From Blastobasis lacticolella (lineage: Eukaryota > Arthropoda > Insecta > Lepidoptera > Blastobasidae), in assembly GCA_905147135.1 (NCBI GenBank), contig LR990065.1:1798001-1862000 (forward strand): DNA of 64,000 bases, in the 5' to 3' direction. A model generated the notes under the pieces. That model was not told the DNA's origin, did no database searches, and saw only the letters and a list, made by a program, of their open reading frames with translations. Made by a program: the position numbers and the translations under genes. Below, piece by piece: positions 44,598-55,479 of this stretch (position 1 is its first letter; the number at the start of each line of letters is the position of its first letter).

Positions 44598-44938
44598 ACA
44601 GAGGTAAATACATATGGACAGACGGACGGACGCGACTTCATAAAATCCGTTGCCGTTGCGTAGTTTGAAAGATCTAAGCGTACATAGATACACATCTGTA
44701 CATACATACACATCTGTACATACATACGGACAGACGGCAGGTAGCAACTTTGTTTTATACTAGTGTATAACTGTTACAATATAGGCGTGAAGGTATGCAA
44801 AACACATCGTCATTACTTATGAATTGTTATGTCGTCATGTTATCTAATGTGACTAATATGAATGCATTGTTGCATAGCAACAAGACTTCTTACGTGAGGG
44901 AAAACATCGCAGAGGAATCTTGCACATTCCGGCGGCAC

Positions 44939-45200
44939 ACGGCCGTGTGGTGTCCGGCAGAGTAGAATAGCACCAACCCCTTACACACATGGGTGTCGTA
45001 CAACGCGACTAATGTTTTCGAGGCAAAAGATCAAGAGTCTCCGTAATCTGGAAAAAGGGCAGCAGCATTTTCCATTGTTAAATTTAAACACTGCGATCTC
45101 CAACCCGCCTGCCGAGCGTGGAGATTATGGCAACAACCTCCCCTTTCGTGGGAGAGGCCCTAAGTCCTGCAGTGGACTGTTACGGGCTGTGATGATGATG
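44939..45200 (+). mobile_element. SINE-A copy
   Basis: It is full length from GGCCGTGTGGTGTCCGGCAG to TGTGATGATGATGATTATTA, where the GAT tail changes into (ATT)n. Confidence 0.85.
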
Positions 45201-45205
45201 ATGAT

Positions 45206-45510
45206 TATTATTATTATTATACTGGTAAATAAGGTAGGTCGATCGTAAGTGACGTATCGGGTTCGAATCCTACTGCAGTTCGAGTACCAATGACTCTTTT
45301 CTGAGTTATGTGCATTAGTTGAATGCTAACCGATGCTCCTACGGTGAGAGAAAACATCGTGACGAAACCTCCACATTCAGGCGGCTGAATGTGTAACCAT
45401 GATCTAATCTTGTCAGATTGACCTGGTAGCAGGGTCATGGTAGTCAGATGACAGTCGCTCCATTGTAATTATCTTATCTGCCAAATCCTGGACCATGATC
45501 AAGGTCAAAA
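45206..45510 (+). mobile_element. SINE-B variant copy
   Basis: The head is altered (GTAAATAAGGTAGGTCGATC) but box B GGGTTCGAATCC is intact. The body continues ACTCTTTTCTGAGTTATGTG to CCTGGACCATGATCAAGG. The same altered head and the ATTATACTGGTA before it recur at 45872. Confidence 0.75.
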
Positions 45511-45734
45511 ATAACAACAGAAGGTATAAATATATCTTTCACCACCTCTTTAAACGATTTACCCATTTGAAGCCGGGGTAGGTCGATAGTCTTTTATGTT
45601 TTTAAAATTAATTTGCTCCTATTACTGTCCTAATTTTGCGACCACTTTCTCGCGGAACCCCGGGGTTATCGTCCTAGGATAGGCTAGCTATCACGTACAG
45701 TCAACCGCAAATCGACCCGTCCAAAACCAGTATA

Positions 45735-45800
45735 AGAGGAGCTAGCGTCTCTATAGACGTGCATAGCAATGTTAGCTCCTTTTATACTGGATATCGGTGT
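45735..45800. repeat. Short inverted repeat
   Basis: CCAGTATAAGAGGAGCTAGC and, as complement, CCAGTATAAAAGGAGCTAAC enclose about 25 bp. This is a possible tiny foldback element. Confidence 0.45.
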
Positions 45801-45871
45801 GCATTACTTTCCTATACTAGAAGGTCTTTACTGTAACTAGCACCTAAGTCTGAATTAAAAATATAGATTAT

Positions 45872-46225
45872 TATTATGATTATACTGGTATATTAGGTAG
45901 GTCAATCGTAAGGGAGAGGTACCAGGTTCGAATCTCACTACAGCCATATAATAAAGACACTTTTCTGAGTTATCTGCATTAGTTGAATGCTAACCGAAGC
46001 TCTTACGGTGAGCGAAAACATCGTGATGAAATCTGCACATTCAGGCGACTGAATGTGTAACTATGATCCAATCTTGTCAGGTTCCCCTGGTAGCAGGGTC
46101 ACGAAGGTCCGATGGTTGGCGCTCTACTGTAATTATCTGATCCGCCAAATCCTGGATCATGGTCAAGGCGGACCCCGGGCCCTCGTGCGCGAGAGCTCAA
46201 CCCAATCATTACCGCCAAGATGACA
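45872..46225 (+). mobile_element. SINE-B variant copy
   Basis: GTATATTAGGTAGGTCAATC, GGAGAGGTACCAGGTTCGAA and the full body run to GAGAGCTCAACCC..CGCCAAGATGA. 46230-46560 is unassigned. Confidence 0.75.
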
Positions 46226-46582
46226 ATTATTTTTTATTATTAAGTATGCTGGAGAAGTATAATGGAGAAAGAAAACATACTAATGAAAAAGTAATAAGGG
46301 CACGCAAATGATGAAGTAGGTTGATACCCTGCTTTTCTGTAATGTACCACGCCACAAGCTTATGCATTTTTAGCGTACAATTCTTTGATCCTATCTAGCG
46401 AGGCTTAGCTGATACGTAGATAACGTCTACGGCGTGGAGATTTCCGACGATTCCGTGTTATCGTATTACCTTGTCTGCTAGTACAATAATATTGGGTGAA
46501 GCTTTATCGTTGTTGTTTTTTCCTCCTATACTTAATCTCGATCGGTTACCGCGGTTGTTTCAATGAATAATATGCTTGTACG

Positions 46583-46800
46583 ATTTCATACAGCGCCATC
46601 TAGCTCCAAAGTAAGCAAAGCTTGCGCCGCAAGATGTGTGGGTTGTAGAAGTAGAAAAAAACCGCTCTGCCTCTCATCCTTTTGGCTGTTTCGCTTTTCA
46701 GCCGTATTAAAAACACTTTTCTTTTTGATCACTTTAATGTTGCTGAGAAGCGAAACTGCAAAGAGTATGTAAGACACCCCAGTGTTTTTTACTTCTAGAA
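46583..46800. repeat. SINE-G 3' scrap with a foldback insertion
   Basis: CAGCGCCATCTAGCTCCAAA followed by GTAAGCAAAGCTTGCGCCGC is the SINE-G end (46583-46622). GTAGAAGTAGAAAAAAACC and the complementary GTTTTTTACTTCTAGAAGCC (to 46800) enclose an unidentified 160-bp piece. Confidence 0.4.
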
Positions 46801-46819
46801 GCCACACAAGAGGATAATA

Positions 46820-47184
46820 TATGTATGACTTGTCTTATTTGGTGAACAAACAATGCCCAAAATCACGACTTGCCGTATCAATCACGCTACGTATATTGTG
46901 TGTGGATGTCGAGAATTATACAAGAAACACATAGAATGTGAATTTCAACGAATACTGCTGCACATTATAAAAAAAAATATTTCAGTAGTATAATGGTAGT
47001 ATATCAGTGGTACATATATACCAATGGTATATACCACCCATAGTACAAGCTTTGCTTAGTTTGGGGCCAGATGGCGCTGTGTGAATTTGTCCACGAATAT
47101 TTATTTATATTGATTTTATTTTTTATCCATTTGAATGCATAATTTCCTTAACCAAATAGGACAATTCAGTTTGAACAGATTATA
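46820..47184. mobile_element. ATGATCTG MITE with a SINE-G fragment inside
   Basis: The inverted arms ATGACTTGTCTTATTTGGTG and ACCAAATAGGACAATTCAGT are separated by extra DNA at about 46975-47135 containing GCTTTGCTTAGTTTGGGGCC and AGATGGCGCTGTGTGAATTT. Confidence 0.6.
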
Positions 47185-47397
47185 AATTCTATAGCTACGA
47201 AACGTAGAAATTTGCGTCTCAAAAAATGTATACCTATGCAGGTTGTGCACGGGACATTTTGTGGGTCTCCTTAACGTCTACTATCGCAATAGAGTGGATA
47301 TTTCCTTGCACTCGACGACGCAGGATAACCTACGGCACCCTCACACTCGATAAGTCTCGACTTGAGGACATTGGTAGAATCGGAAGCAATGAGGAGT

Positions 47398-47795
47398 TTT
47401 CCAGTAGGTATTGTCAATTAGTTTCAAAAAGCATCAATAGATGGCGCTCCTACAATTATGGTAATTTTTTTACCAAAAGGTTAAACTAAATGTATTTTAA
47501 TTCAAACCTTTCATATTATCTGTAAATTGTATTGTGTCCATTCTTGATCCTAGTGTCCATAAAACAAATTGACTCAGTCAAATTGATGTTTGTTTTGTTG
47601 GTAATAATTTATAACAACCTCTAAAATGGTTGAAAACGATTGATAAATACAATATTATCCAATACAACGTACCCAGCGTTTATATCTTATTTGCTAAGAA
47701 CATATTTTAAGCGATTATCAATTACCAAAATTGTCGGGGCGCCATCTAGGGAGTGGTTAGGAATGCTTTAGATACCTATTGAAAAACTGCTCATT
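47398..47795. mobile_element. AATGAG inverted-repeat MITE, full length
   Basis: The arms AATGAGGAGTTTTCCAGTAG and, complemented, AATGAGCAGTTTTTCAATAG each contain AGATGGCGC near the inner side. It closely matches 27641-28054, with a few short length differences. Confidence 0.75.
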
Positions 47796-48101
47796 TCGCT
47801 TTATACTATGCGGGATATAAACATCATATAAATAACCAAATATATATTATATTGATTCATACTCAAATACTTTTTAGGTATTACATTAAATTCAAAATTT
47901 TACATGTCATTTTTAAATTAAAATTGAAATTTATACAGTCTATAACATTTTAGGTCAATATCGACGTTAGGAGATTATTTTAAATAAAAAGTCTTAAAAC
48001 TTGTTATTTGAATTTGTCATCAAAGAATTCTTTCAAGCTGTAATAAACTTTTGCTATTAATAATTCACTTTCGCTTTTGCATAGTCGGTAGTATATGTAT
48101 A

Positions 48102-48978
48102 TGTCGCAGCCAACTGGTTAAACCAGCCATTTAATTAGAAGGCTAGTCTGTTAATAAAACGCCGGCATTTAATTAAATGGCTAAAGTATAACTAGCCAAG
48201 TTGTTGACTGTAACGTTTAACTACTTGGCTGAACGTTATTCAGCCGTTTTGTTAAAGGATATACAGATGGTTGGTTAGAGTGACCATCAGTTCGCTACTT
48301 AAATGATAAACTTTATTTTAGATAAAAAATAATAAATTAATAAAGAGCACTTTTATTTAATAAAACAAATTTATTACAAAACAAACATATTTAATAAGTA
48401 GGTATACAATTACATGTATTGCGAGTAGGTACCTATAACAGTATTTAACTCAGTAAAAATATTTAATAAAAACTTTAAATTTATAACTTATTTACTACTT
48501 GTAACTATGTAGTAGGAACAATAGCAACAGTGCACTTTCTTATTTTATAATATTAAATATAAAATGACATAAAAATTTGGCATTTGTTTCTTATTAAAGG
48601 CAAGTATAAAAAGAAAATGAACATATTAAGTTATCTTAACTCTTACTTAAAGTTATCTCAATTCTTACTTAAAAGCATGTAGGTACCACATTTTAAATTT
48701 AGTTAAATCTAAAAAAATACACTGCTTGCTGTGCGAGCTATCTGACGCCAGATTTGACTTCCAGCGCAGCAATACATAAAATGTGTACTAAATTTAAATC
48801 ACCTGCCTGATTTTACTACAGCCGTCTCCAAAGGGCTGGCTTTAATAAGCCAACTAGTTAAACGTTGAGTGAAGCTAGTAAAATCAACGATTGGTCTAGG
48901 CATTCAATTGAGTGCCGGCGTTTAATTAACGGACTAGCCTTCTCATTAAATGGCTGATTTAACCAGATGGCTGCGACA
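48102..48978. mobile_element. Large palindromic TGTCGCAGCC element
   Basis: 877 bp, flanked by TATA. The inverted arms run for over 100 bp and contain internal sub-repeats (CATTTAATTA, GGCTAGTC, CGCCGGC). The AT-rich core (48290-48780) has no frame. It shares only the outer ends with the 391-bp family members. Confidence 0.75.
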
Positions 48979-49016
48979 TATATATAAGTAACATAATAAT
49001 TAAAATTAAGTACCTA

Positions 49017-49865
49017 TAATCTGTCCATACTGACTTGTCTTATTTGGTTTTTGCCTAATGTGCAGCAGTATTCGTTGAAATTCACATTCTATGTGATTCT
49101 TATATAATTCTCGACATCTATATGTCGCAGCCATCTGGTTAAAACAGCCATTTAATTAGAAGGCTAGTCCGTTTATTAAACGCCGGCATTCAATTAAATG
49201 TCTAGGCAGATCGTTGAGTGATCTAGAAATAGCAACGTTTAACTAGTTGGCTTATAGTAAGCTAGCCCTTTGGAGACGGCTGACGTAAAATCAGGCAAGT
49301 GATTTAAATTTAGTTTGCATGCCAAAGTTCAGTACATATTATAATTGTTAATATTATATAATAAGAAAATTCCTCCTACATAGTTACAAGAAGTTAATAA
49401 GTTATAAGTTTAAAGATTTTATTGTGTTAAATACTATAAGTGTTATAGCAACTCGCAATACAATTAGTTGTATACTTACTGAATTTGTAGCCACTAACAA
49501 TTTCTTTATCAAATAAAAGTGATTAATTAGTTCTTTTTTATGTTAAGTAAGGTTATCATTTAAGTTACGAACTCATAATCATGGTCTAACCTAACCTAAC
49601 CAACCATTTTAATCTCCATAACGAAACGGCTAAATAACGATCAGCCAAGTAGCTGAACGTTACTTTCAACTACTTGGCTAGTTATCCTTTAGCCACTCAA
49701 TTGAACACCGGCGTTTAATAAACGGGCTAGCCTACTAATTAAATGGCTGATTTAACCAGATGGCTGCGACATATACACAATATACGTAGCGTGATTGATA
49801 CGGCAAGTCGTGATTTTGGGCATTGTTTGTTCACCAAATAAGAAAAGTCAGTTTAAACGGATCAT
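49017..49865. mobile_element. ATGATCTG MITE carrying the 49123 palindromic element
   Basis: The left part (AATCTGTCCATACTGACTTG..TAATTCTCGACATC) and right part (CACAATATACGTAGCGTGAT..GTTTAAACGGATCAT) join seamlessly to match 44393-44597 when the inner element is removed. Confidence 0.75.
49123..49771. mobile_element. Palindromic TGTCGCAGCC element inside a MITE
   Basis: 649 bp. Its left arm is the complement of the right arm of 48102-48978, so the two are inverted relative to each other. It is flanked by TATA (49119-49122, 49772-49775), matching the TATA of the empty site near 44515. Confidence 0.8.
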
Positions 49866-50049
49866 AAGTAGGTATTTCGTAACACTTGTACGTCACACAA
49901 GCTATTCTAGAATCAACTAAGTCAAGGCAGTGACTCCTCTCTACCAATTTGCTGTGCCCAATCCGGGTCCATGTTGATTCTCATCATATTGTAACATCTA
50001 TTTGTAACACATGGAATGCGAAATAAATAAATTGAAATTGAAGTAAAGC

Positions 50050-50304
50050 GCCGTGTGGTGTCCGGCAGAGTAGAATAGCACCAACCCCTTACACTCATGG
50101 GTGTCGTACAAGGCGACTAATGTTTTCGAGGCAAAAGATCAAGAGTCTCCGTAGTCTGGAAAATGGGCAGCAGCATTTTCCATTGTTATATTTAAACACT
50201 GCGATCTCCAACCCGCCTGCCAAGCGTGGAGATTATGGCAATAACCTCCCCTTTCGTGGGAGGGGCCCTAAGACCTGCAGTGGACTGTTACGGGCTGTGA
50301 TGAT
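50050..50304 (+). mobile_element. SINE-A copy, 10-bp TSD
   Basis: It is full length and flanked by GAAGTAAAGC at 50040-50049 and 50305-50314. A 63-codon frame (MFSRQKIKSLRSLENGQQHF start) runs through it, as in other young copies. Confidence 0.9.
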
Positions 50305-50749
50305 GAAGTAAAGCTTTCAAATTAGTTGAGGCGAATTTTCGTCGTCCGTCACTGCCTTCACTGCTTAAACCTGATAGGTTACTGGTTCATACCGCTGAAG
50401 ACAAAGCAAATGGTTTCACAACCCTTTTTGCGGATTCCTCGCGTCTGGACGCTAGAAATAAAAGGCCCCCCAAACTGCTCGACTGTAGGTCAGTTCCATT
50501 ATAGGCCTGTCGAACGCACTAGCTACTATAGTACAGTCCAATCATCTTCAAACCGGAACACAACAATGCAAACATTGTTGCTTTGCGACGGAAATAGATA
50601 AGCATTCCTTATCTATTTATCGATGTGGTATCAATTCAAGCCTACTCATCAGGCTTGATAGAGTTACACCGTATTGATTTCCAAATATATTCTAATTTTT
50701 GCCCAGCAGTTAGATGATAATATAATAATAATAATAATAATGTTATGAA

Positions 50750-51005
50750 AAGGCCGTGTGGTGTCCGGCAGAGTAGAATAGCGCCAACCTCTTACACTCG
50801 TGGGTGTCGTACAAGGCGACTAATGTTTTCAAGGCAAAATATCTAGTGCTGGAAAATGGGCAGCAGCGTTTTCCATAATGGTATTTATAACACTGCGATC
50901 TCCAACCCGGCTGCCAAGCAGGGAGATTATGGCAATGACCTCCACGTTCGTGGGAGACAACCTAAGTCCTGCAGTTGACTGTTATGGGCTGTGATGATGA
51001 AGATG
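50750..51005 (+). mobile_element. SINE-A copy, 11-bp TSD
   Basis: AATGTTATGAA flanks it at 50739-50749 and 51006-51016. The copy is more diverged than 50050-50304. Between the two (50315-50738) I see only an AATAGATAAG..CTTATCTATT hairpin near 50593 and an (ATA)n run. Confidence 0.85.
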
Positions 51006-51129
51006 AATGTTATGAACAAGTACAGATCCTATGAAGTAGGAAACTGTTTGTAGATATGTGTTTCCGTTACTTCCTAAATCACTATCAGCTAGTGATTTTC
51101 TTCCTGAACGTTTATATACATATGTATAA

Positions 51130-51335
51130 CTTGTGGACCCGGCGCGACTTTATTCGAGTACCTACTTTTTTTTCTTGCTTATAAACCTTCCTCTTGAATC
51201 ACACTATCTAATGTTGAAAGCCGCATTAAAATCTGTTGCGTAGTTTAGAAGATCTAAGCGTACATAGATGCATACTTACATGAATACATAAGGCAGAACA
51301 GCAGGACGCCATTTTGTTTTATAGTATGTATAGAT
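51130..51335 (-). mobile_element. Helitron-like family II copy
   Basis: GTGGACCCGGCGCGACTTTA, CTTCCTCTTGAATCACAC, GCATTAAAATCTGTTGCGTA and CATTTTGTTTTATAGTATG are the landmarks. Confidence 0.5.
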
Positions 51336-51529
51336 ACTAGCACATCTTATTAGTAGGTGTTCAGCCTTTTTCAGACTCCAAATTCGTACCTTTGTAATTG
51401 ATTAATCACGATCTTATGTAACCTTTGAGGGGGAAGTAAAGCAAATATTTATTTATTATAACCGCCATCTCACCCAATTGTTACTGATGACGTGGCTGAA
51501 GATAAATAAATAATAAATAATCGTTGACA

Positions 51530-51728
51530 AATTCACACAGCGCCATCTAGCCCCAAAGTAAGCAAAGCTTGTGTTATGGGTGCTAGGTAGCTGATAAACT
51601 ACTTATATACTTTTTAAATACATACTTATTATACATAGAACACCCAGACCCGTAACAGAAATTAAAATTCATCATTTCAATTTCTGCCCGGCCGGGAATC
51701 GAGCCCGGGACCTCTTGCGTGACAGACG
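51530..51728 (-). mobile_element. SINE-G copy
   Basis: The same body as 22862-23099 (CACACAGCGCCATCTAGCCC..GGTGCTAGGTAGCTG..CAATTTCTGCCCGGCCGGGA) up to box B; the 5' part of the tRNA-like head is cut at about 51728. 51340-51529 is unassigned. Confidence 0.7.
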
Positions 51729-51923
51729 TCAAGGAAGATGAACCATGTTTGTTCGTCCTGGATAAAAATATATCTGCTCATTTCACAAGAACTCCTTTAA
51801 CACACAAACACAATCATTGTAGATAAAAAAAGAGAGTAAACACTTGAGTCGAGCGTGGTAGTGACTCCATCTGTTTACGAAGATATTTTCGAGTGGCTCT
51901 TAAGATAGATTATGAAATCCTTG

Positions 51924-52103
51924 TTCTGATTTAAGATTTTACTGTTGGCGTGTCGTTGTCCTTTGTCCGGATTTAGAATTCCAGCCCTTTCTTGTTTATT
52001 TACTAGCTTACTAGCGGTTCTGATTTAAGATTTTACCTTAGGCGTGTCGTTGTACCTTGTCCGGATTTATAATTCCAGCCCTTTCTTGTTTATTTACTAG
52101 CTC
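51924..52103. repeat. 94-bp tandem repeat, two copies
   Basis: TTCTGATTTAAGATTTTACT at 51924 recurs at 52018. Each unit contains GGCGTGTCGTTGT and CCAGCCCTTTCTTGTTTATT. The second copy is slightly shorter. Confidence 0.8.
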
Positions 52104-52104
52104 G

Positions 52105-52345
52105 TATTATTGTGTCGTGGATATTCCAGCTATCCGCACGAGCCGCTTTGGCTCGACTTTTATAATGCGTACGGCTAAGGAGTGAAACGCGTTGCCTCCG
52201 AGTGTGTTCCCTGATCAATATAATCTGGACGCCTTCAAGGCTAGAGGGAATAGGCTGTTCCAAGACGGGTATGCTTCATCTTCGGCCGCATCGTCACTTA
52301 CCAACAGGTGAGATGGCCGTCAAATGCCTGTCTTGTATATTATAA
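52105..52345 (+). mobile_element. Jockey/CR1-like LINE 3' end
   Basis: TATCCGCACGAGCCGCTTTG, CTTTTATAATGCGTACGGCT and GCCTTCAAGGCTAGAGGGAA run to an A-rich end. 52346-52720 is unassigned. Confidence 0.65.
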
Positions 52346-52724
52346 AAAATAAAAAATCTATGCATTTTGACGACCTGACCCGTTTAGTTGATTATGGTCA
52401 AACTTTCGATTCGTATAAGCCCTCCCTCCCTCCCTCCTATACTCAAAACACACCCATACATATATCCAGATGTCGTTCCTATACCACCGCCTATTTTCCG
52501 TCGGCGGTTAAAAAATTATCGATTGCAAAGCCGAATCTAATGACGGAGAATCTTCTATAGCCAAGGCCACGGTCACACTTCACCGGCTGCAGTTTACGAC
52601 TTGATTGGAATTACCGCGCACCGATTAGGTATGGAGGCATGCCTTTGTTGGCAACGCCGTGTCGCATATACCACCGTGTCAATTTCAATTTCAATATTTA
52701 TTGGTAAATAAAAATTTACACGTC

Positions 52725-52978
52725 ACGAGGAGATCGAGGAGGCTCGGCTGCGCTGGTTTGGTCACGTGTTGCGTAAGCCTCGGGGATACGTGGGAAATGG
52801 GTGCCTGAACCTCTCGGTATCAGGAAGGAAGCGCCGTGGGCGACCCAAGAAGCGATGGATTGACATCGCTGAGTCGAATGCGAGAGGCAACGGCTTACGA
52901 CGCGAGGATGCCGAAGACCGGGCGAAGTGGAGAAGCCTGGATAAGCGCTTAGACGATGATGATGATAATGAAAAATTT
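52725..52978 (+). mobile_element. RTE-like LINE 3' end, best-preserved copy
   Basis: An open frame encodes RLRWFGHVLRKPRGYVGNGC, SGRKRRGRPKKRWIDIAES and RREDAEDRAKWR, ending in GATGATGATGATAATGA. GHVLR..RGRPKKRW is the conserved end of RTE-type reverse transcriptases. Confidence 0.75.
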
Positions 52979-53039
52979 ACATGTCACATATATAGGTACT
53001 ACAGACCTACACACACACAAGGTACACAAGGTGTAGGTA

Positions 53040-53175
53040 CACAAGGTGGACCGATGACCGGGTAAAGCTCGCAGGTACCAGCTGGACGCGGAAGGCATAG
53101 GGCCGGCTTTTGTGGAGATCTCAGGGGGAGGCCTATGGGGGTGGGCGTCTTTCGGCTGATACGATGATAGATACT
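53040..53175 (+). mobile_element. Second RTE-like LINE tail
   Basis: TGGACCGATGACCGGGTAAA, GCTCGCAGGTACCAGCTGGA, GGGGGAGGCCTATGGGGGTG and CTTTCGGCTGATACGATGAT belong to a different RTE-like subfamily's 3' end. Confidence 0.55.
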
Positions 53176-53261
53176 ACAGACGTCATTTTGTGCTGCGATC
53201 CCAGGTGGGCCGATGTAAAGAGAATCTCTTTAGGTGGGGATATATAAATGACGGTTCTAGG

Positions 53262-53840
53262 GAGCGTCGGTGGCCGAGCGGTTAGGGTATTCGCAGTAAG
53301 TCTTCGGTCTCAACCCGAAGGGAGCCCGCCTGTAGGCGGTACCCGATGGCGTCGCCGTTAATGGTGATGAGTTAACGGCGACGCGGCGTCTATTTAGGCC
53401 TACGCGGTTGCGGGCTCGCGTGCGCGGCGCCGCGGGATTTTGGGCGCCGTTAGCGCGGCGTCTTCATCGGCAGGAGACCTCCACTTCAACGGGACTCTCG
53501 CAGGAGAGCCCGGAGTGACGGTCGGGGTTCGGACGGTCTCGCGCCGTGAGACTACATCCGCTGGGTCTCGTCCTTGATGGTTTTTCGGCGGTCGGATGAA
53601 TGCGCGCGCGTCCGCACAGCACGAATCCCGATGGCATGGCGTATGGATGGATGGCGAATCCTATATCCGATGGCAGGCGGGGGTTTAATCCCGGCGGCGA
53701 GGCGTATGTGCCGCGACGAAATACCATATTGCGCGCGACACATTGTTGTGGGCTCGTGTGCGGTCTTCGTCGGCGCGGTGGGCAGAGGGAACAGGCGCAG
53801 TGCTCGACCTCGACGCGGCGCGCGACAGACTGATCCATAG
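53262..53840 (+). other. SINE-B tRNA-like head fused to a GC-rich structured island
   Basis: 53262-53296 is the SINE-B head (GGAGCGTCGGTGGCCGAGCG to GGGTATTCGCA) and stops at the anticodon arm. It is followed by about 540 bp of strongly GC-rich DNA unlike its surroundings. Visible hairpins include CTTCGGTCTCAACCCGAAG, GCCCGCCTGTAGGCGGTAC and GTCGCCGTTAA paired with TTAACGGCGAC. Frames on both strands are open because of composition, without recognisable protein. It may be the structured 5' end of a non-LTR element, or a new tRNA-headed retroposon. Confidence 0.45.
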
Positions 53841-54248
53841 TTAGGATGGATTGTAACAAACTCGCGTTTCAACCCGAAACTCGGAGAGCAAACGTAAGCT
53901 TACTAAGAATACGTGGCTATAATTATCTTGCTTTGAAATAGCACAAAGGGGGCGTGGGTGTGTCCAGTGCACATGGTCTTGTACTGTGCACTTGCCAAGT
54001 CGGTTCCGCATCGGAAAGGACTGTAACGACGTCACGATTTGTTCTGGCATGTCAGCATTTTTTTGGGGCTCCCTATCAGGATTTCAGCCAGGTCTCCCAA
54101 TGCTATGTCCAATGCAAGAGTATAAGTGTATGAGCACCTTAAGAATCATATTTCACTACTGTGCAGTTGTTAAACTGTTTTTATAGCATTCATGAAATAA
54201 ATTTTAGTTTATTATATAAAACATGGACGTAGTCAAATTTTGGCTTCC

Positions 54249-54307
54249 GGGGGGGGGGGGGTCCAACATAAATGCCGATACGTCTTCACCCCCCCCCCCC
54301 CCCCCCC
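54249..54307. repeat. G13 and C19 tracts 27 bp apart
   Basis: A run of 13 G (54249-54261) and a run of 19 C (54289-54307) can pair as a hairpin. 53850-54248 and 54308-54930 hold nothing I recognise. Confidence 0.85.
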
Positions 54308-54933
54308 ATTCAAAGATGGAGCAAATCGTAACATAAGTTACCAAATTCATATTATGAGAACATGTTCGTAATAAAAGTAGCACAAATGAAAAAAGTAAGC
54401 GCAACTAGCTCCGTTCCGAATGTTTGTTATATTGAGTTCTAAAATCCGAAAAGTATAAGTAAATATCTACGAAAAGAGCGAGCGCAATTTTTTTGTTATT
54501 GGCACTTGAAATCCGAATTGAATATTCAATATATGCCGTATATACGGCGCAAGTAAAATTGGAGATGAAATTAAAGATAAAAAATGTAAACACAACTGTC
54601 AATGTCAAAGAGACTATCCAGGGGTATAAAACCTTTTCATCGAATGTATTTATTTACCAAATGGTTATGCATCACACACACACTTTTCAGGATGCTTTAC
54701 AATGGCTGGTAAACTTTTGAAAACGAAACGAATCTATTTACCCCCATTTATTCAATTTAATAAAAACGTAATAAGTAACTCGGAAACTATTAGTCCAAGA
54801 ATACTAAACATTAGAAAGAAGTGGTCGCCATTTTGAATTTTGTATTATTTTATGTATTATTATTTGAGAAAAACAGTATATGTGTCTCGGCGTCGGTCAA
54901 TCCCTCAATTTCCGACCCTTATTATAATAATGT

Positions 54934-55188
54934 AGAGCTCGTCTAGTCTAAGATGACGCGCCCCACTACTTAGTTAGTTGATTTCGATGTGTGAGTGCAA
55001 ATATTAATAACGATACTTCATCTGTGTGGGAGCCAATGAACGGCGCGTGCTCCGACGTTTGAATCTCACCGGCAACTGAATGACCAATTACAACGGCATT
55101 TGTATATGTATTGCGTCCATATTTTAAACTTGCTTGTGTGCGTTAATGCGATAGTGGGGCGCGTCATTTTAAATTAGACGAGCTCTAC
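54934..55188. mobile_element. GAGCTCGTC inverted-repeat MITE, TA target
   Basis: The ends TAGAGCTCGTCTAGTCTAAG and, complemented, TAGAGCTCGTCTAATTTAAA extend about 37 bp into CGCGCCCCACTA. TA at both edges fits a Tc1/mariner-type target. 55189-55479 is AT-rich and unassigned. Confidence 0.7.
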
Positions 55189-55479
55189 CGTAGCAACGAA
55201 CTAAATGTTTACAATTTTTCACCATTACCAGTGGCATAAATGAAAACTACACATATTTTATTGAAGCAGCATAATTACGAAACAATAAAACATTGTTCCA
55301 TATTATAATTCAGTAAAATATTTTTAAATATTCATATGATTTTATTTCATTTTGAATAAAATAATATAATTATTCTTTTGAAAATTACCATTTGGGTAAT
55401 TTTTTTATAGTGGCAACCCATTTGTTTACATGTTTGATCTTTAATTCGATCTCATACATTAGTGTGTATGTTAAAAAAA

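Noticed and set aside
48102..49865. CRISPR-like or satellite array of GGCTAG/CGCCGGC sub-repeats
   Set aside because: The sub-repeats are irregular and mirror-symmetric, as parts of inverted-repeat elements, in a eukaryotic genome.
53464..53872. 131- and 106-codon minus-strand frames and plus-strand frames of 77-88 codons in the GC-rich island
   Set aside because: High GC makes stops rare in all frames; the peptides are Arg/Pro/Ala-rich without any recognisable motif.
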